A stretch of 64,000 nucleotides of DNA from Parahoeflea alexandrii (GCF_027214025.1 NZ_JAPWHB010000006.1:310001-374000); one strand, 5' to 3'; counted from the first letter of the stretch, positions 31,300 through 40,158 are shown. Notes: a model not told the origin generated them from the sequence alone. Translations and numbers: made by a program.

Positions 31300-32970
31300 A
31301 TGGACATCAGGAAGATCAACCGCGGCCTCTCGGTGAGCCCGCAAATCGCCCCGGACGACATGGTCGAGTTGAAGATGGCGGGCTTCCGCTCGATCATCTG
31401 CAACCGGCCCGACGGCGAGGGCAATGACCAGCCGACCTTTGCCGAGATCGACAAGGCCGCGCGCGCCGCCGGTCTCGAGGCCCATTACATGCCCGTGGTT
31501 CCCGGTCGGGTGGCCGACGAGGATGCCGGCAGGTTCGATGCGGCGCTGTCCGATCTTCCGGGTCCGGTGCTGGCCTATTGTCGCACCGGAACCCGGTCGA
31601 CCACGCTCTGGGCCCTGGCCGAGGGCGCCCGCGGCACGCCCTTGCCCACAATACTTGCGACCACCAAGGCCGCCGGATACGACATGTCGGGCGTCGTCCG
31701 CCGCATCGCCAATGGCGGCAGGACGCCGACCGATGTCGCCGACGTCTCCCATGACATTGTCATCATCGGCGGCGGTTCGGCCGGTATTTCCGTGGCGTCG
31801 AGCCTGCTCGCCCGCGCTTCCGATCTCGACATCGCCATCATCGACCCGCAGGACGTGCACTACTATCAGCCCGGATGGACGATGGTCGGCGGCGGCATCT
31901 TCGAACCCGAAGTCACCGCCCGCACCATGGGATCGCTGATCCCGCGCGGCGTGGCCTGGATCAAGGCCGCGGTTGCCGCCTTTGAGCCTGCCAACAATGC
32001 GCTCATCCTCGATGGCTGCCGGGTGGTGCGTTACAACCGTCTGATCGTCGCTCCCGGTCTCAAGCTCGACTGGGACGCCATTGAAGGCCTTCCCGAGACC
32101 CTCGGTCGCAATGGTGTGACGTCGAACTACCGCTACGATCTGGCGCCCTATACGTGGAAGCTGGTCAAGGGCATGAAGTCGGGCAAGGCGATTTTCACCC
32201 AGCCGCCGATGCCGATCAAATGCGCCGGCGCGCCCCAGAAGGCGCTCTATCTCTCGGGCGATCACTGGTACAAGTCCGGCAACCTCAAGGACATCGACAT
32301 CGAGTTCTGCAATGCCGGCGGCGTGCTGTTCGGCGTCAAGGACTATGTGCCGGCGCTTGAGGAGTACATCGCCAGGTACAATGCCCACCTCAGTTTCATG
32401 CACAATCTGGTCAGGATCGACGGCCCGGCGAAAAAGGCCTGGTTCTCGGTCACCGACGCCAGCGGCAACAAGGAGATTGTCGAGAAATCCTTCGACATGA
32501 TCCATGTGGTTCCGCCGCAGACAGCGCCTGATTTCATTCGTGTGAGCCCGCTCGCCGATGCGGCCGGTTGGGTCGACGTCGATCAGACCACCCTGCGCCA
32601 CAAGAGCTTCGAGAACATCTGGTCGCTGGGCGACGTGATGAATGCCCCCAACGCCAAGACCGCCGCCGCGGCCCGCAAGCAGGCCCCGGTGGTTGCCAAC
32701 AACGTTCTCGCCGACATGGGTCGCGCCAGCGGCATTGCCCACTACGACGGCTATGGTTCCTGCCCGCTGACGGTGGAGCGCGGCAAGATCGTGCTCGCCG
32801 AGTTCGGCTATGGCGGCAAGTTGCTGCCGAGCTTCCCCGGTTTCCTGATCGACGGCACAAGGCCGAGCCGGCTGTCCTGGCTGCTCAAGGAACGCATTCT
32901 GCCGCCGATCTACTGGAAGGCCATGCTCAGGGGCAAGGAATGGATGGCCAAGCCGGAAGTCGTCGGCTGA
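31300..32970 (+). CDS. Fusion: TIGR01244-type phosphatase-like domain with sulfide:quinone oxidoreductase-like domain
   Basis: A 556-residue protein with two domains. Residues ~1-115 resemble the small protein-tyrosine-phosphatase-like domain of Blh proteins, with an active-site loop C94-R-T-G-T-R99. Residues ~150-550 are an FAD disulfide reductase of SQR type: FAD motif IGGGSAGIS (156-164), YYQPGWTMVGGG, a redox cysteine in KCAGAPQK and a second at CNAGG. The SQR part oxidises sulfide to persulfide and reduces quinone. The phosphatase-like part may instead transfer sulfur; this is inference. Start ATG 31300 is 57 nt after the hydrolase. Confidence 0.9.
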   Translation: MDIRKINRGLSVSPQIAPDDMVELKMAGFRSIICNRPDGEGNDQPTFAEIDKAARAAGLEAHYMPVVPGRVADEDAGRFDAALSDLPGPVLAYCRTGTRSTTLWALAEGARGTPLPTILATTKAAGYDMSGVVRRIANGGRTPTDVADVSHDIVIIGGGSAGISVASSLLARASDLDIAIIDPQDVHYYQPGWTMVGGGIFEPEVTARTMGSLIPRGVAWIKAAVAAFEPANNALILDGCRVVRYNRLIVAPGLKLDWDAIEGLPETLGRNGVTSNYRYDLAPYTWKLVKGMKSGKAIFTQPPMPIKCAGAPQKALYLSGDHWYKSGNLKDIDIEFCNAGGVLFGVKDYVPALEEYIARYNAHLSFMHNLVRIDGPAKKAWFSVTDASGNKEIVEKSFDMIHVVPPQTAPDFIRVSPLADAAGWVDVDQTTLRHKSFENIWSLGDVMNAPNAKTAAAARKQAPVVANNVLADMGRASGIAHYDGYGSCPLTVERGKIVLAEFGYGGKLLPSFPGFLIDGTRPSRLSWLLKERILPPIYWKAMLRGKEWMAKPEVVG

Positions 32971-33078
32971 ACTGACGGAACCGCATTCTGATATTGCCTG
33001 TCCGGCGGTCCAGCGAGGCCGCTGGGAGGCCGACCTAATACGAGACTATTGCGTAGCGTACACCGCAAGGACTTCGAC

Positions 33079-34851
33079 ATGCTGAAAGATCCCGCCCTCC
33101 TCAATCGCCTTGCCCGCGTCATGCCGGTCTTCGACTGGGGACGCCGCTATGACCGCGACGCGCTGGGCAACGACCTCGTTGCGGCGGTGATCGTCACCAT
33201 CATGCTGATCCCGCAGTCGCTGGCCTATGCGCTGCTCGCCGGCCTGCCTGCCGAGACCGGGATCTACGCCTCGATCGCGCCGATCGTGCTCTACGCCATC
33301 TTCGGCACCAGCCGGGCGCTGGCCGTCGGGCCGGTCGCCGTGGTGTCGCTGATGACTGCCGCCGCGATCGGGAACATCGCCGAACCGGGGTCTCCCGAAC
33401 TGCTGCTCGCCGCCGTCACGCTGGCCTTCCTGTCGGGCGCCTTCCTGATCTTGCTCGGGGTCTTCCGGCTGGGTTTTCTCGCCAATTTCCTCTCGCATCC
33501 GGTGATCGCCGGCTTCATCACGGCTTCGGGCATTCTCATCGCCATGAGCCAGTTGCGGCATGTCCTCGGAATTTCCGCCGGCGGCGCAAACCTGCCGGAG
33601 CTGCTGCGGTCCCTGTTCGAACATCTGGGCGAGGTCAACTGGGTGACCCTTGCCATCGGCGTCAGCGCCACCGCCTTCCTGTTCTGGGTGCGCAAGGGGC
33701 TGATGCCGCTGTTGCTGTCAACCGGCATGAAGCCCAAGCTCGCAGGCGTGCTGGCCAAGGCAGGGCCGGTAGCTGCGGTGTTTGTCACCACTTTCATTGC
33801 CTGGGTCTTCAATCTGAATGAAACCGCGGGCGTCCGGGTGGTTGGCGACGTGCCGCAGGGCCTGCCGCCGCTGACAATGCCGTCCTTCTCGCCTGATCTG
33901 CTTGGCCAGCTCATAGGCCCCGCGGTGCTGATCTCCATCATCGGCTTTGTCGAATCCGTCTCGGTTGCCCAGACGCTGGCTGCGCGCAAGCGCCAGCGCA
34001 TCGTCCCCGATCAGGAACTGATCGGCCTCGGCGCCGCCAATGTCGGCGCGGCGTTCACCGGCGGCTACCCGGTCACCGGCGGCTTTGCCCGCTCGGTCGT
34101 CAATTTCGACGCTGGTGCGGAGACCCCCGCCGCCGGCGCCTACACCGCGGTCGGACTGCTGCTCGCGGCCATGCTGCTGACCCCGCTGATCTACAACCTG
34201 CCGCAGGCAACGCTTGCCGCCACCATTATTGTAGCGGTGCTGTCGCTGGTGGATTTCTCGATCCTGAAAAAGACCTGGGTTTATTCGCGCGCCGATTTCG
34301 CCGCCGTCAGCGCCACCATCGCCCTGACCCTCCTCTTCGGCGTCGAGGTTGGCGTCACAGCCGGCGTGGCGCTGTCGATCCTCATCCACCTCTACAAGTC
34401 GTCGCGGCCGCACATGGCCGTGGTCGGCAGGGTTCCGGGCACCGAGCATTTCCGCAACGTCAAGCGCCACAAGGTGGAGATCGACGAGACCGTGCTGACG
34501 CTCAGGGTCGACGAAAGCCTGTACTTCGCCAATGCGCGCTACCTGGAAGACAGCCTGTACGACATGGTGGCTGCCCGCCCGAAGCTCAAGCATGTGGTGC
34601 TGATGTGCCCGGCGGTCAACGAGATCGACATGAGCGCGCTGGAATCGCTCGAGGCGATCAACGAGCGCCTGCACGCGCTGGGCGTCAACTTCCATCTCAG
34701 CGAGGTCAAGGGACCTGTGATGGACCGGCTGCGCCGCGGCGACTTCCTGCATCACCTTAGCGGCAAGGTTTTTCTGAGCCAGCACCAGGCCGCGCTCGAA
34801 CTCGCCGCCAAACCTTCACAAAGCCGGATTACAACTTCCCAACCAAACTAA
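33079..34851 (+). CDS. SulP-family anion transporter with C-terminal STAS domain
   Basis: A 590-residue SLC26/SulP protein. The membrane part shows VAAVIVTIMLIPQSLAYALLAGLP near the N-terminus and FTGGYPVTGGFARSVVNF. The C-terminal STAS domain begins near residue 450 (RVDESLYFANARYLEDSL, VLMCPAVNEIDMSALESLEAI). ATG 33079 follows AAGGA. Members move sulfate, bicarbonate or other anions. In this module it may export sulfite or sulfate made from persulfide. It is 108 nt after the SQR fusion on the same strand. Confidence 0.93.
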   Translation: MLKDPALLNRLARVMPVFDWGRRYDRDALGNDLVAAVIVTIMLIPQSLAYALLAGLPAETGIYASIAPIVLYAIFGTSRALAVGPVAVVSLMTAAAIGNIAEPGSPELLLAAVTLAFLSGAFLILLGVFRLGFLANFLSHPVIAGFITASGILIAMSQLRHVLGISAGGANLPELLRSLFEHLGEVNWVTLAIGVSATAFLFWVRKGLMPLLLSTGMKPKLAGVLAKAGPVAAVFVTTFIAWVFNLNETAGVRVVGDVPQGLPPLTMPSFSPDLLGQLIGPAVLISIIGFVESVSVAQTLAARKRQRIVPDQELIGLGAANVGAAFTGGYPVTGGFARSVVNFDAGAETPAAGAYTAVGLLLAAMLLTPLIYNLPQATLAATIIVAVLSLVDFSILKKTWVYSRADFAAVSATIALTLLFGVEVGVTAGVALSILIHLYKSSRPHMAVVGRVPGTEHFRNVKRHKVEIDETVLTLRVDESLYFANARYLEDSLYDMVAARPKLKHVVLMCPAVNEIDMSALESLEAINERLHALGVNFHLSEVKGPVMDRLRRGDFLHHLSGKVFLSQHQAALELAAKPSQSRITTSQPN

Positions 34852-34861
34852 GGAGATTTTC

Positions 34862-35491
34862 ATGACCATTCGAATCGGCGACACCGCCCCGAACTTCAAG
34901 GCCGATACCACAAACGGCCCGATCGATTTCCACGAGTGGATCGGCTCGTCCTGGGCTTTCTTCTTCAGCCATCCGGCTGATTTCACCCCGGTCTGCACCA
35001 CCGAGATGGGCCGCACCTCGCAGCTCTCCGATCAGTTCGCCGCCCGCAACGTCAAGCCGATCGGGCTTTCGACGGACGGCGTCGAGGAGCACATGGCCTG
35101 GATCAAGGACGTCAACGACACGCAATCGACGACCCTGACCTTCCCGATCGTGGCCGACAAGGACCACAAGGTGGCCGAGCTCTATGACATGATCCACCCC
35201 AACGCGAGCACCACGGCCGCGGTCCGGTCGGTCTTCATCATAGATCCCAACAAGAAGATCCGCCTGACGATGACCTACCCGATGAATGTTGGCCGCAACT
35301 TCGACGAGATCATCCGCGTCATCGACGCCCTGCAGCTCGCAGACGCGAAAACGGTTGCCACGCCGGCCGACTGGCGCCCGGGCGGCAAGGTCATCATCCC
35401 GACCTCGGTCAGCAATGAGGACGCCAAGGGCATCTTCCCGCAAGGCTGGGAAGAAATCCGTCCCTATCTGCGCGTCACTGACGTAAACTGA
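34862..35491 (+). CDS. 1-Cys peroxiredoxin (Prx6 type)
   Basis: A 209-residue peroxiredoxin of the Prx6 subfamily. The peroxidatic site is FSHPADFTPVCTTE; no resolving cysteine is seen at the usual C-terminal position. It starts 10 nt after the SulP gene behind AAGGAGA, so it closes the sulfur module before a strong terminator. It would reduce peroxides, and possibly protect against oxidants formed during sulfide oxidation; the second role is inference. Confidence 0.95.
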   Translation: MTIRIGDTAPNFKADTTNGPIDFHEWIGSSWAFFFSHPADFTPVCTTEMGRTSQLSDQFAARNVKPIGLSTDGVEEHMAWIKDVNDTQSTTLTFPIVADKDHKVAELYDMIHPNASTTAAVRSVFIIDPNKKIRLTMTYPMNVGRNFDEIIRVIDALQLADAKTVATPADWRPGGKVIIPTSVSNEDAKGIFPQGWEEIRPYLRVTDVN

Positions 35492-35511
35492 GCTATCAGC
35501 CAGTCAACAGG

Positions 35512-35538
35512 AACGCCCGCTTCTCAGCGGGCGTTTTT
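35512..35538 (+). terminator. Rho-independent terminator after the peroxiredoxin
   Basis: ACGCCCGC pairs with GCGGGCGT around TTCTCA, followed by TTTTT. Confidence 0.92.
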
Positions 35539-35578
35539 GTGTCGCCACGCAACGGGCGACCCGGGCCTGCCGGCGTGA

Positions 35579-36880
35579 TCAGCTCAGCGGACGGATACGC
35601 ACGGCAAGCAGATCGATGCCCTTGCCGGCGCCGGAGATATCGCTGTTGATGACCAGAAAGCCGCCTTCGTTGGGCGCCAGCGCGCGGTCGTAATCGAGGT
35701 TGAACAGGAGATCGGTCGTGTCGTAGGTCACGTCGAAACGCCGCCGTCCGCACTCGCCCAAGACCGAGAACTCGCATTTGACATAGATCTGCGTTGCCTC
35801 CGGAGACGCCGAGCGTACCGTCAGCGCCAGCACGGAATTGCGTCCGGCCAGGGCCTGCATGACTTCCGCGCCAAGCGGCACCAGCACCTCGCCATCCGTT
35901 CCGCCGCTCCTCGAAATTATCCGGAGCACGTTGCCTTCAGGCTCCTCGATCACCTCGGCGCTGGCGTTGCCGCGGGCCTCGGGGGAGCCGTCGCGGCCGG
36001 GCGTGAACACATTGGCCCACTCCCCGGAAAACCCCGAACCGGGATTGAGCTGCTGCGGCCCGCCGGCGAAATCGTCACGGCTGAGCGAAGGCGGTGGATT
36101 GGGAACGCTGGTGTCGCGTTCTGCGGCGCTCTTCAGCGCGCCGCTTTCAATCAGCCACCAGACTCCGATCCCGAGAAACGACAGCATCACCGCTGTCGAA
36201 AACATCGACGCAAACAACCCGCGCCGGCGTTTTTCCTTGCGCGGCTTCGGCGACTTGATCTTCTTCGCAGGCTTGGCCGGTTTTGCCGGCGCAGCGGCGG
36301 GAGCTTCGATGTGCGGCGGGCGATCAGCCGTCAGGCCGGAAAGGGCGGATGTCGTTGCAGCCTTGTGGCCGGCGTCCGGCGCGAAATCGAGGTTTGAGCC
36401 GGCTATGGAGGATGCCGGCCCCCGGGTCTCATGCGCGACCGATGCCACGGTCGGTGCCGGCTGGTGCGGCCTATCCGGGGAGCGCGCGATGTCATCCCGT
36501 GAGGGGGCATGCGGGAAAGGTCCGTCATGCTCCGGCCCAAGCGCTGCCTGCACGTCATACACCGGCCGGGAAGGCGCGGGCGTTTCGGGCTCTGCCGGTT
36601 CGGGATCGCGGGCGGCTGCAACAGGCGGCGCTTCGGCAACAGCCGGGGTTTCCACGACCGGTGCCGGTTCCGGCGTGCTTGGCGGGGTCCATTCGGCCTC
36701 GATATCGGCGATCAGGATTTCCAGCTTGTGCCGGTGGTCATCCACCCGCTCCGGATCAATGATGCCCTGGCGCTCGAGGCTGCGGTCGAGCGCGGCACGG
36801 GCGGAATCGTAGATCCGGCGCCGGGCCTGCGCACCCGGAATCCCAGCCTTGTCCAAAGCCCCGCGAATTGCCGCTTCCAT
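35579..36880 (-). CDS. Single-pass membrane protein of unknown function
   Basis: A 433-residue protein. Residues 1-75 are helical and charged (EAAIRGALDKAGIPGAQARRR). A long Pro/Ala/Glu-rich linker follows. One membrane helix lies near residue 230 (MFSTAVMLSFLGIGVWWLI) after a basic KPRKEKRRRG stretch. The C-terminal ~180 residues look like an extracytoplasmic domain with one Cys pair (VKCEFSVLGECGRRRFDV). ATG 36880 is used; a TTG at 36889 is possible. Similar proteins are widespread in Rhizobiales, but I know no function. The gene is convergent with the peroxiredoxin. Confidence 0.85.
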   Translation of the reverse strand: MEAAIRGALDKAGIPGAQARRRIYDSARAALDRSLERQGIIDPERVDDHRHKLEILIADIEAEWTPPSTPEPAPVVETPAVAEAPPVAAARDPEPAEPETPAPSRPVYDVQAALGPEHDGPFPHAPSRDDIARSPDRPHQPAPTVASVAHETRGPASSIAGSNLDFAPDAGHKAATTSALSGLTADRPPHIEAPAAAPAKPAKPAKKIKSPKPRKEKRRRGLFASMFSTAVMLSFLGIGVWWLIESGALKSAAERDTSVPNPPPSLSRDDFAGGPQQLNPGSGFSGEWANVFTPGRDGSPEARGNASAEVIEEPEGNVLRIISRSGGTDGEVLVPLGAEVMQALAGRNSVLALTVRSASPEATQIYVKCEFSVLGECGRRRFDVTYDTTDLLFNLDYDRALAPNEGGFLVINSDISGAGKGIDLLAVRIRPLS

Positions 36881-37180
36881 GCCGGTCAATGGTCTGTCTC
36901 CGTACCGCCCGGTCTGGTAATCGCCATGCCGGATCTGTCAATTCTGGCATTCTCGGGCCGATCTGGCTGCAACCAGACGAGATGCAGCCGCCAGCGCTGC
37001 CTGCCGGCCCATGCCGTTAACCTGTGCGTATCCGCTAACCCGGTAAAACTCAAGCTTGCTGCGAAAGCAGGACCCATCCGGCTGTGGAACCGGCTTGGCA
37101 TGTCAAGCCTTTTCAGCTTACCCCGGCTCTGCTATGGGGATTGACGTTTGCGTAAACGTCACTGTGATTTGCGAGGCCCT
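36881..37180. other. 300-nt intergenic region between divergent genes
   Basis: No gene is seen here. It has promoters for both neighbours by necessity, and the LiuR-like palindrome at 37141-37161 that is listed separately. Confidence 0.6.
37141..37161. promoter_or_regulatory. LiuR-like palindrome in the nitronate monooxygenase promoter
   Basis: TGACGTTT and AAACGTCA flank GCGT. The ends also match, giving TTGACGTTT at the start. The site resembles the MerR-family LiuR operator of alphaproteobacteria, which controls branched-chain amino acid catabolism. It starts 40 nt before the coding start, and its first six bases could act as a -35 box, as usual for MerR-type control. Confidence 0.6.
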
Positions 37181-38140
37181 ATGACCCTTCCCGCCGTTCT
37201 CCAGAACAATTTCCGGCTTCCAGTCGTTGCCGCACCCCTGTTCATCATTTCCCATCCGCCGCTGGTCATGGCCCAGTGCAAGGCAGGCGTCATGGGGTCG
37301 TTTCCCGCGCTCAACGCCCGCCCCGAAGCCCAGCTTGACGAATGGCTGGCTGAAATCACCGAAGGTCTCGCTGACCACAACGCGAAGAACCCGGACCGCC
37401 CGGCCGCCCCGTTTGCCGTCAACCAGATCGTCCACCGCTCCAACAAGCGGCTCGAGCACGATCTGACCATGTGCGTCAAATACAAGGTGCCGGTGGTGAT
37501 TTCCTCGCTCGGCGCGGTGCCCGAGGTTAATGCCGCGATCCATTCCTATGGCGGCATCGTGCTGCATGACATCATCAACAACCGCCATGCCCATTCGGCC
37601 ATCAACAAGGGCGCCGATGGCCTGATCGCGGTCGCCGCCGGCGCCGGCGGCCACGCCGGTCCGCTCTCGCCTTTCGCGCTGATCCAGGAAATCCGCGAGT
37701 GGTTCGACGGCCCGCTGCTGCTTTCGGGCTCGATTGCGACCGGCGGAGCCATTCTCGCCGCCCAGGCCATGGGTGCCGACATGGCCTATATCGGCTCGCC
37801 CTTCATTGCCACCGACGAGGCCCGCGCTGTCGACGCGTACAAGCAGATGATCGTCGACTCGGAAGCCAAGGACATCGTCTACTCCAATTATTTCACCGGC
37901 ATTCCCGGCAACTATCTCAAGCCTTCGATCTCGGCATCCGGACTGGATCCGGAAAATCTGCCGGTGGCAGATCCCAGCAAGATGGATTTCGACAAGGCCT
38001 CCTCCGGGCCGAAGGCCTGGAAAGAGATCTGGGGCTCGGGCCAGGGCATCGGCGCGGTCAAGAAGATCGGCCCGGTCGCCGATCTCGTCGACCGGCTCGA
38101 GAGCGAATACAAGGCGACCCGCCAGCGCCTGGCGCTTTGA
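37181..38140 (+). CDS. Nitronate monooxygenase family protein (2-nitropropane dioxygenase type)
   Basis: A 319-residue FMN-dependent TIM-barrel protein. Visible features are RLPVVAAPLFIISHPPLVMAQCKAGVMG at the N-terminus, the catalytic-type segment GGHAGPLSPFALIQEI and the phosphate-binding end of the barrel (ATGGAILAAQAMGADMAYIGSPFIAT). Related proteins oxidise alkyl nitronates; many have unproven substrates. ATG 37181 is chosen because it follows GCGAGG and fits the family start. The LiuR-like site just upstream hints at a link to acyl-CoA or branched-chain catabolism. Confidence 0.92.
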   Translation: MTLPAVLQNNFRLPVVAAPLFIISHPPLVMAQCKAGVMGSFPALNARPEAQLDEWLAEITEGLADHNAKNPDRPAAPFAVNQIVHRSNKRLEHDLTMCVKYKVPVVISSLGAVPEVNAAIHSYGGIVLHDIINNRHAHSAINKGADGLIAVAAGAGGHAGPLSPFALIQEIREWFDGPLLLSGSIATGGAILAAQAMGADMAYIGSPFIATDEARAVDAYKQMIVDSEAKDIVYSNYFTGIPGNYLKPSISASGLDPENLPVADPSKMDFDKASSGPKAWKEIWGSGQGIGAVKKIGPVADLVDRLESEYKATRQRLAL

Positions 38141-38267
38141 TCTGCGAGGACCGGACAGGCGTGGCGCCAAAAAATCCGCCAGGCTGCCGATGACCGCTTG
38201 AATTCGGGGGGCAATCACGGTATTTGCCCTCCATCCTTGCGGGAACGATCCCGCGATGAACTGGCCT

Positions 38268-38306
38268 GCCGCTTTAGCTCAGTTGGTAGAGCACGTCATT
38301 CGTAAT
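38268..38306 (+). pseudogene. 5' half of host tRNA-Thr(CGT), split by island integration (attL)
   Basis: This 39-nt part holds the 5' acceptor strand GCCGCTT, the D arm, the 5' anticodon strand CGTCA and the loop. It ends in the 9-bp core ATTCGTAAT (38298-38306). Beyond it the sequence departs from any tRNA. Its missing 3' half lies at 56481-56517. All seven acceptor pairs and all five anticodon-stem pairs match between the halves, and 39 + 37 = 76 nt. The tRNA would be restored by excision. Confidence 0.9.
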
Positions 38307-38404
38307 TAGCGGGTCCGCCCGAGAATGATGTTCGATGCCAACAAGTTGGCGAAGTTGGTCGCAAATTAGTATTTCTATAGTAGGGCTCGCCCTGCGTTTG
38401 GTAA

Positions 38405-38480
38405 GCCGCCTTAGCTCAGTTGGTAGAGCATCGCATTCGTAATGCGGGGGTCACGTGTTCGAGTCACGTAGGCGGCACCA
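38405..38480 (+). tRNA. tRNA-Thr (anticodon CGT), carried by the island
   Basis: A complete 76-nt tRNA including CCA. The acceptor GCCGCCT pairs with AGGCGGC; the anticodon stem TCGCA pairs with TGCGG (one T-G pair); the loop is TTCGTAA; the T arm is ACGTG-TTCGAGT-CACGT. It reads ACG. It differs from the split host gene in both the acceptor and anticodon stems, with compensating changes, so it is a separate gene and not a repaired host copy. It lies 98 nt inside the left border. Confidence 0.96.
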
Positions 38481-38562
38481 GCCAAACCAATAATAGCAGC
38501 TTGAGTTGCAGTGATGCGCTCAGAGCAATATGCTTTTACAGCACTCAACGAGCCAAGTTCGG

Positions 38563-40158
38563 CTAAGGCTTAATCATCTCCATAATATTCAAGCCTGAGG
38601 GCATCACCTTATGCCCGGTTGGGCTGCTTCCCGACTCAAATATTGTCTGCCAAAAACCATAGGTCTGTTTGCCCCCAAACACTGTGAGAGATGCATCGCG
38701 ATTTACCCACATAGGTAAGCGAGCGAGATTATCGACAAAATAGCCGATGTTGACCCAGAGTTGTTCAGGAAACGGGTATTGAAACAGCTTCTCGTTGTCG
38801 ACTACGCTCCCCATCATTAGGAAGTGGTTCTCTATGATTCTTCCGATGTAACTGATCCAGCAATAGAGAATTTCTTCCTTTGCCATGCGGAAAGCGCGTA
38901 GATGCTTTTCTGGCACGTCATCGCCTTTTTGCACCTTATTCTCAAGTTTAGCTGTTCCAACTTCTTCGTCGTATTTTCCAACGTATATTTTGTCAGCAAT
39001 CAGGCTCATGAGACGAACGATTTGCCCAACTTCAATCGTTCGCGGATTTTCGCCTATATCACTACGATAATTCCATGGCGTCTCTAGCATTTTGGAGCCG
39101 ATGAACTTGGAATAAAAAGTCTTCTCGATCGTACTGTATGAATAGGGTTTTTCATGCCCTTTGCCAGAGTTGTCGATGTAATCACGCAACTTGTTGTCGG
39201 GAGAGTAGGTTATGGCATTGCGGATACCGTCGAGAACATATCGCGTCACGGCGCGCTGATCGCCTTTAAAGTGGTCAACAATGGATCTTTCCGAGAAGCT
39301 TTCATCATCCTCTGCAAGGTTCTTGTCCTTCCGGTATCGTGCAATGCGATCAAGTAGCATCGCTGAACCAAGCCGACGCTGCACAGACTTATCAAAGGCA
39401 ACCTGCCTCAACGTCGTACCTGCATTTGTATTGGTCGTAAGCAATACGTCGAAGTTTGGATCTACAAATACGCGAACGGGGAGCGTCGAGGCACCTAGCA
39501 AAATTTGGGCTGCGACCTTGTGCTGCCCATCGAAAATGTTCACATGCGCACTCGGCAAATCTGTCGAGCTTATCCAAGCGAGTGCAATTTGAAGCTGAGG
39601 TCTGCCCTTGAAAAACTCCTCAACTAAGCCGCGGATATTGGACCCAATGGGACGAGGATTTATCTTCTCGTCATGATAAACTGCCGCGATAGGCAACGCC
39701 GCAAAGAAATAGCGCATGCCCGAGAGCTTATCGGTATGAACGGGCACCGTGACCTTATCGTCGCCATTTGTGACATAGGTGATCTGGTCACCATCAATTT
39801 TGCCCCGAAGCGACCCTGAGGCCCCACCATAGGCTTTCAGTACGTCGTTAAGGTTTGCTCCGCGATCGTCGCTGTCAGCAGTCTCCCTAATCTGGGAAAA
39901 TCTCGCCAGCACTCGTGCAACGCGCAAATCTGAGGCTTGCTTCGATCTATTATGGCTTGCCAGCGTCAGTGCAAAGTTAGTGGGGTCATCCTTACCATTA
40001 TCGCGGGTCGGGATAATGTGGTCGACGTCGAGCTCGTCGACATCGAGAACTATCGCCTTTCCAGAAATAAAGCATTTCCCACTCTGTTGGTCCCACAGTT
40101 GCTTCTCCAATGCGGAACGCGATTCCTTGCTCAAATTGTTTAAGTAAAGTGACCCCAT
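38563..40158 (-). CDS. HNH nuclease with DGQHR/ParB-like domain, candidate phage-defence effector
   Basis: A 531-residue protein. The N-terminal HNH domain shows QQSGKCFISGKA, VDHIIP (H47), N61 and H69 (TNFALTLASHNRSK). A middle domain has NIFDGQHKVAAQILLG (DGQHK at 210-214), which resembles the DGQHR motif of DndB and the DGQR of DUF262 proteins. The C-terminal ~280 residues are not recognised. GmrSD and SspE-type enzymes have the opposite order (DGQR first, HNH last). ATG 40158 follows GGAGGA; an earlier ATG at 40224 overlaps the regulator stop. The gene is AT-rich against its surroundings. Function as a restriction-like effector is inference. Confidence 0.85.
   Translation of the reverse strand: MGSLYLNNLSKESRSALEKQLWDQQSGKCFISGKAIVLDVDELDVDHIIPTRDNGKDDPTNFALTLASHNRSKQASDLRVARVLARFSQIRETADSDDRGANLNDVLKAYGGASGSLRGKIDGDQITYVTNGDDKVTVPVHTDKLSGMRYFFAALPIAAVYHDEKINPRPIGSNIRGLVEEFFKGRPQLQIALAWISSTDLPSAHVNIFDGQHKVAAQILLGASTLPVRVFVDPNFDVLLTTNTNAGTTLRQVAFDKSVQRRLGSAMLLDRIARYRKDKNLAEDDESFSERSIVDHFKGDQRAVTRYVLDGIRNAITYSPDNKLRDYIDNSGKGHEKPYSYSTIEKTFYSKFIGSKMLETPWNYRSDIGENPRTIEVGQIVRLMSLIADKIYVGKYDEEVGTAKLENKVQKGDDVPEKHLRAFRMAKEEILYCWISYIGRIIENHFLMMGSVVDNEKLFQYPFPEQLWVNIGYFVDNLARLPMWVNRDASLTVFGGKQTYGFWQTIFESGSSPTGHKVMPSGLNIMEMIKP

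Noticed and set aside
38405-38480. The intact tRNA-Thr as the reconstituted attL of the island
   Set aside because: Its 5' half does not pair with the displaced 3' half at 56481 (mismatches in acceptor and anticodon stems), whereas the broken 5' half at 38268 pairs perfectly. So it is an extra gene of the island.
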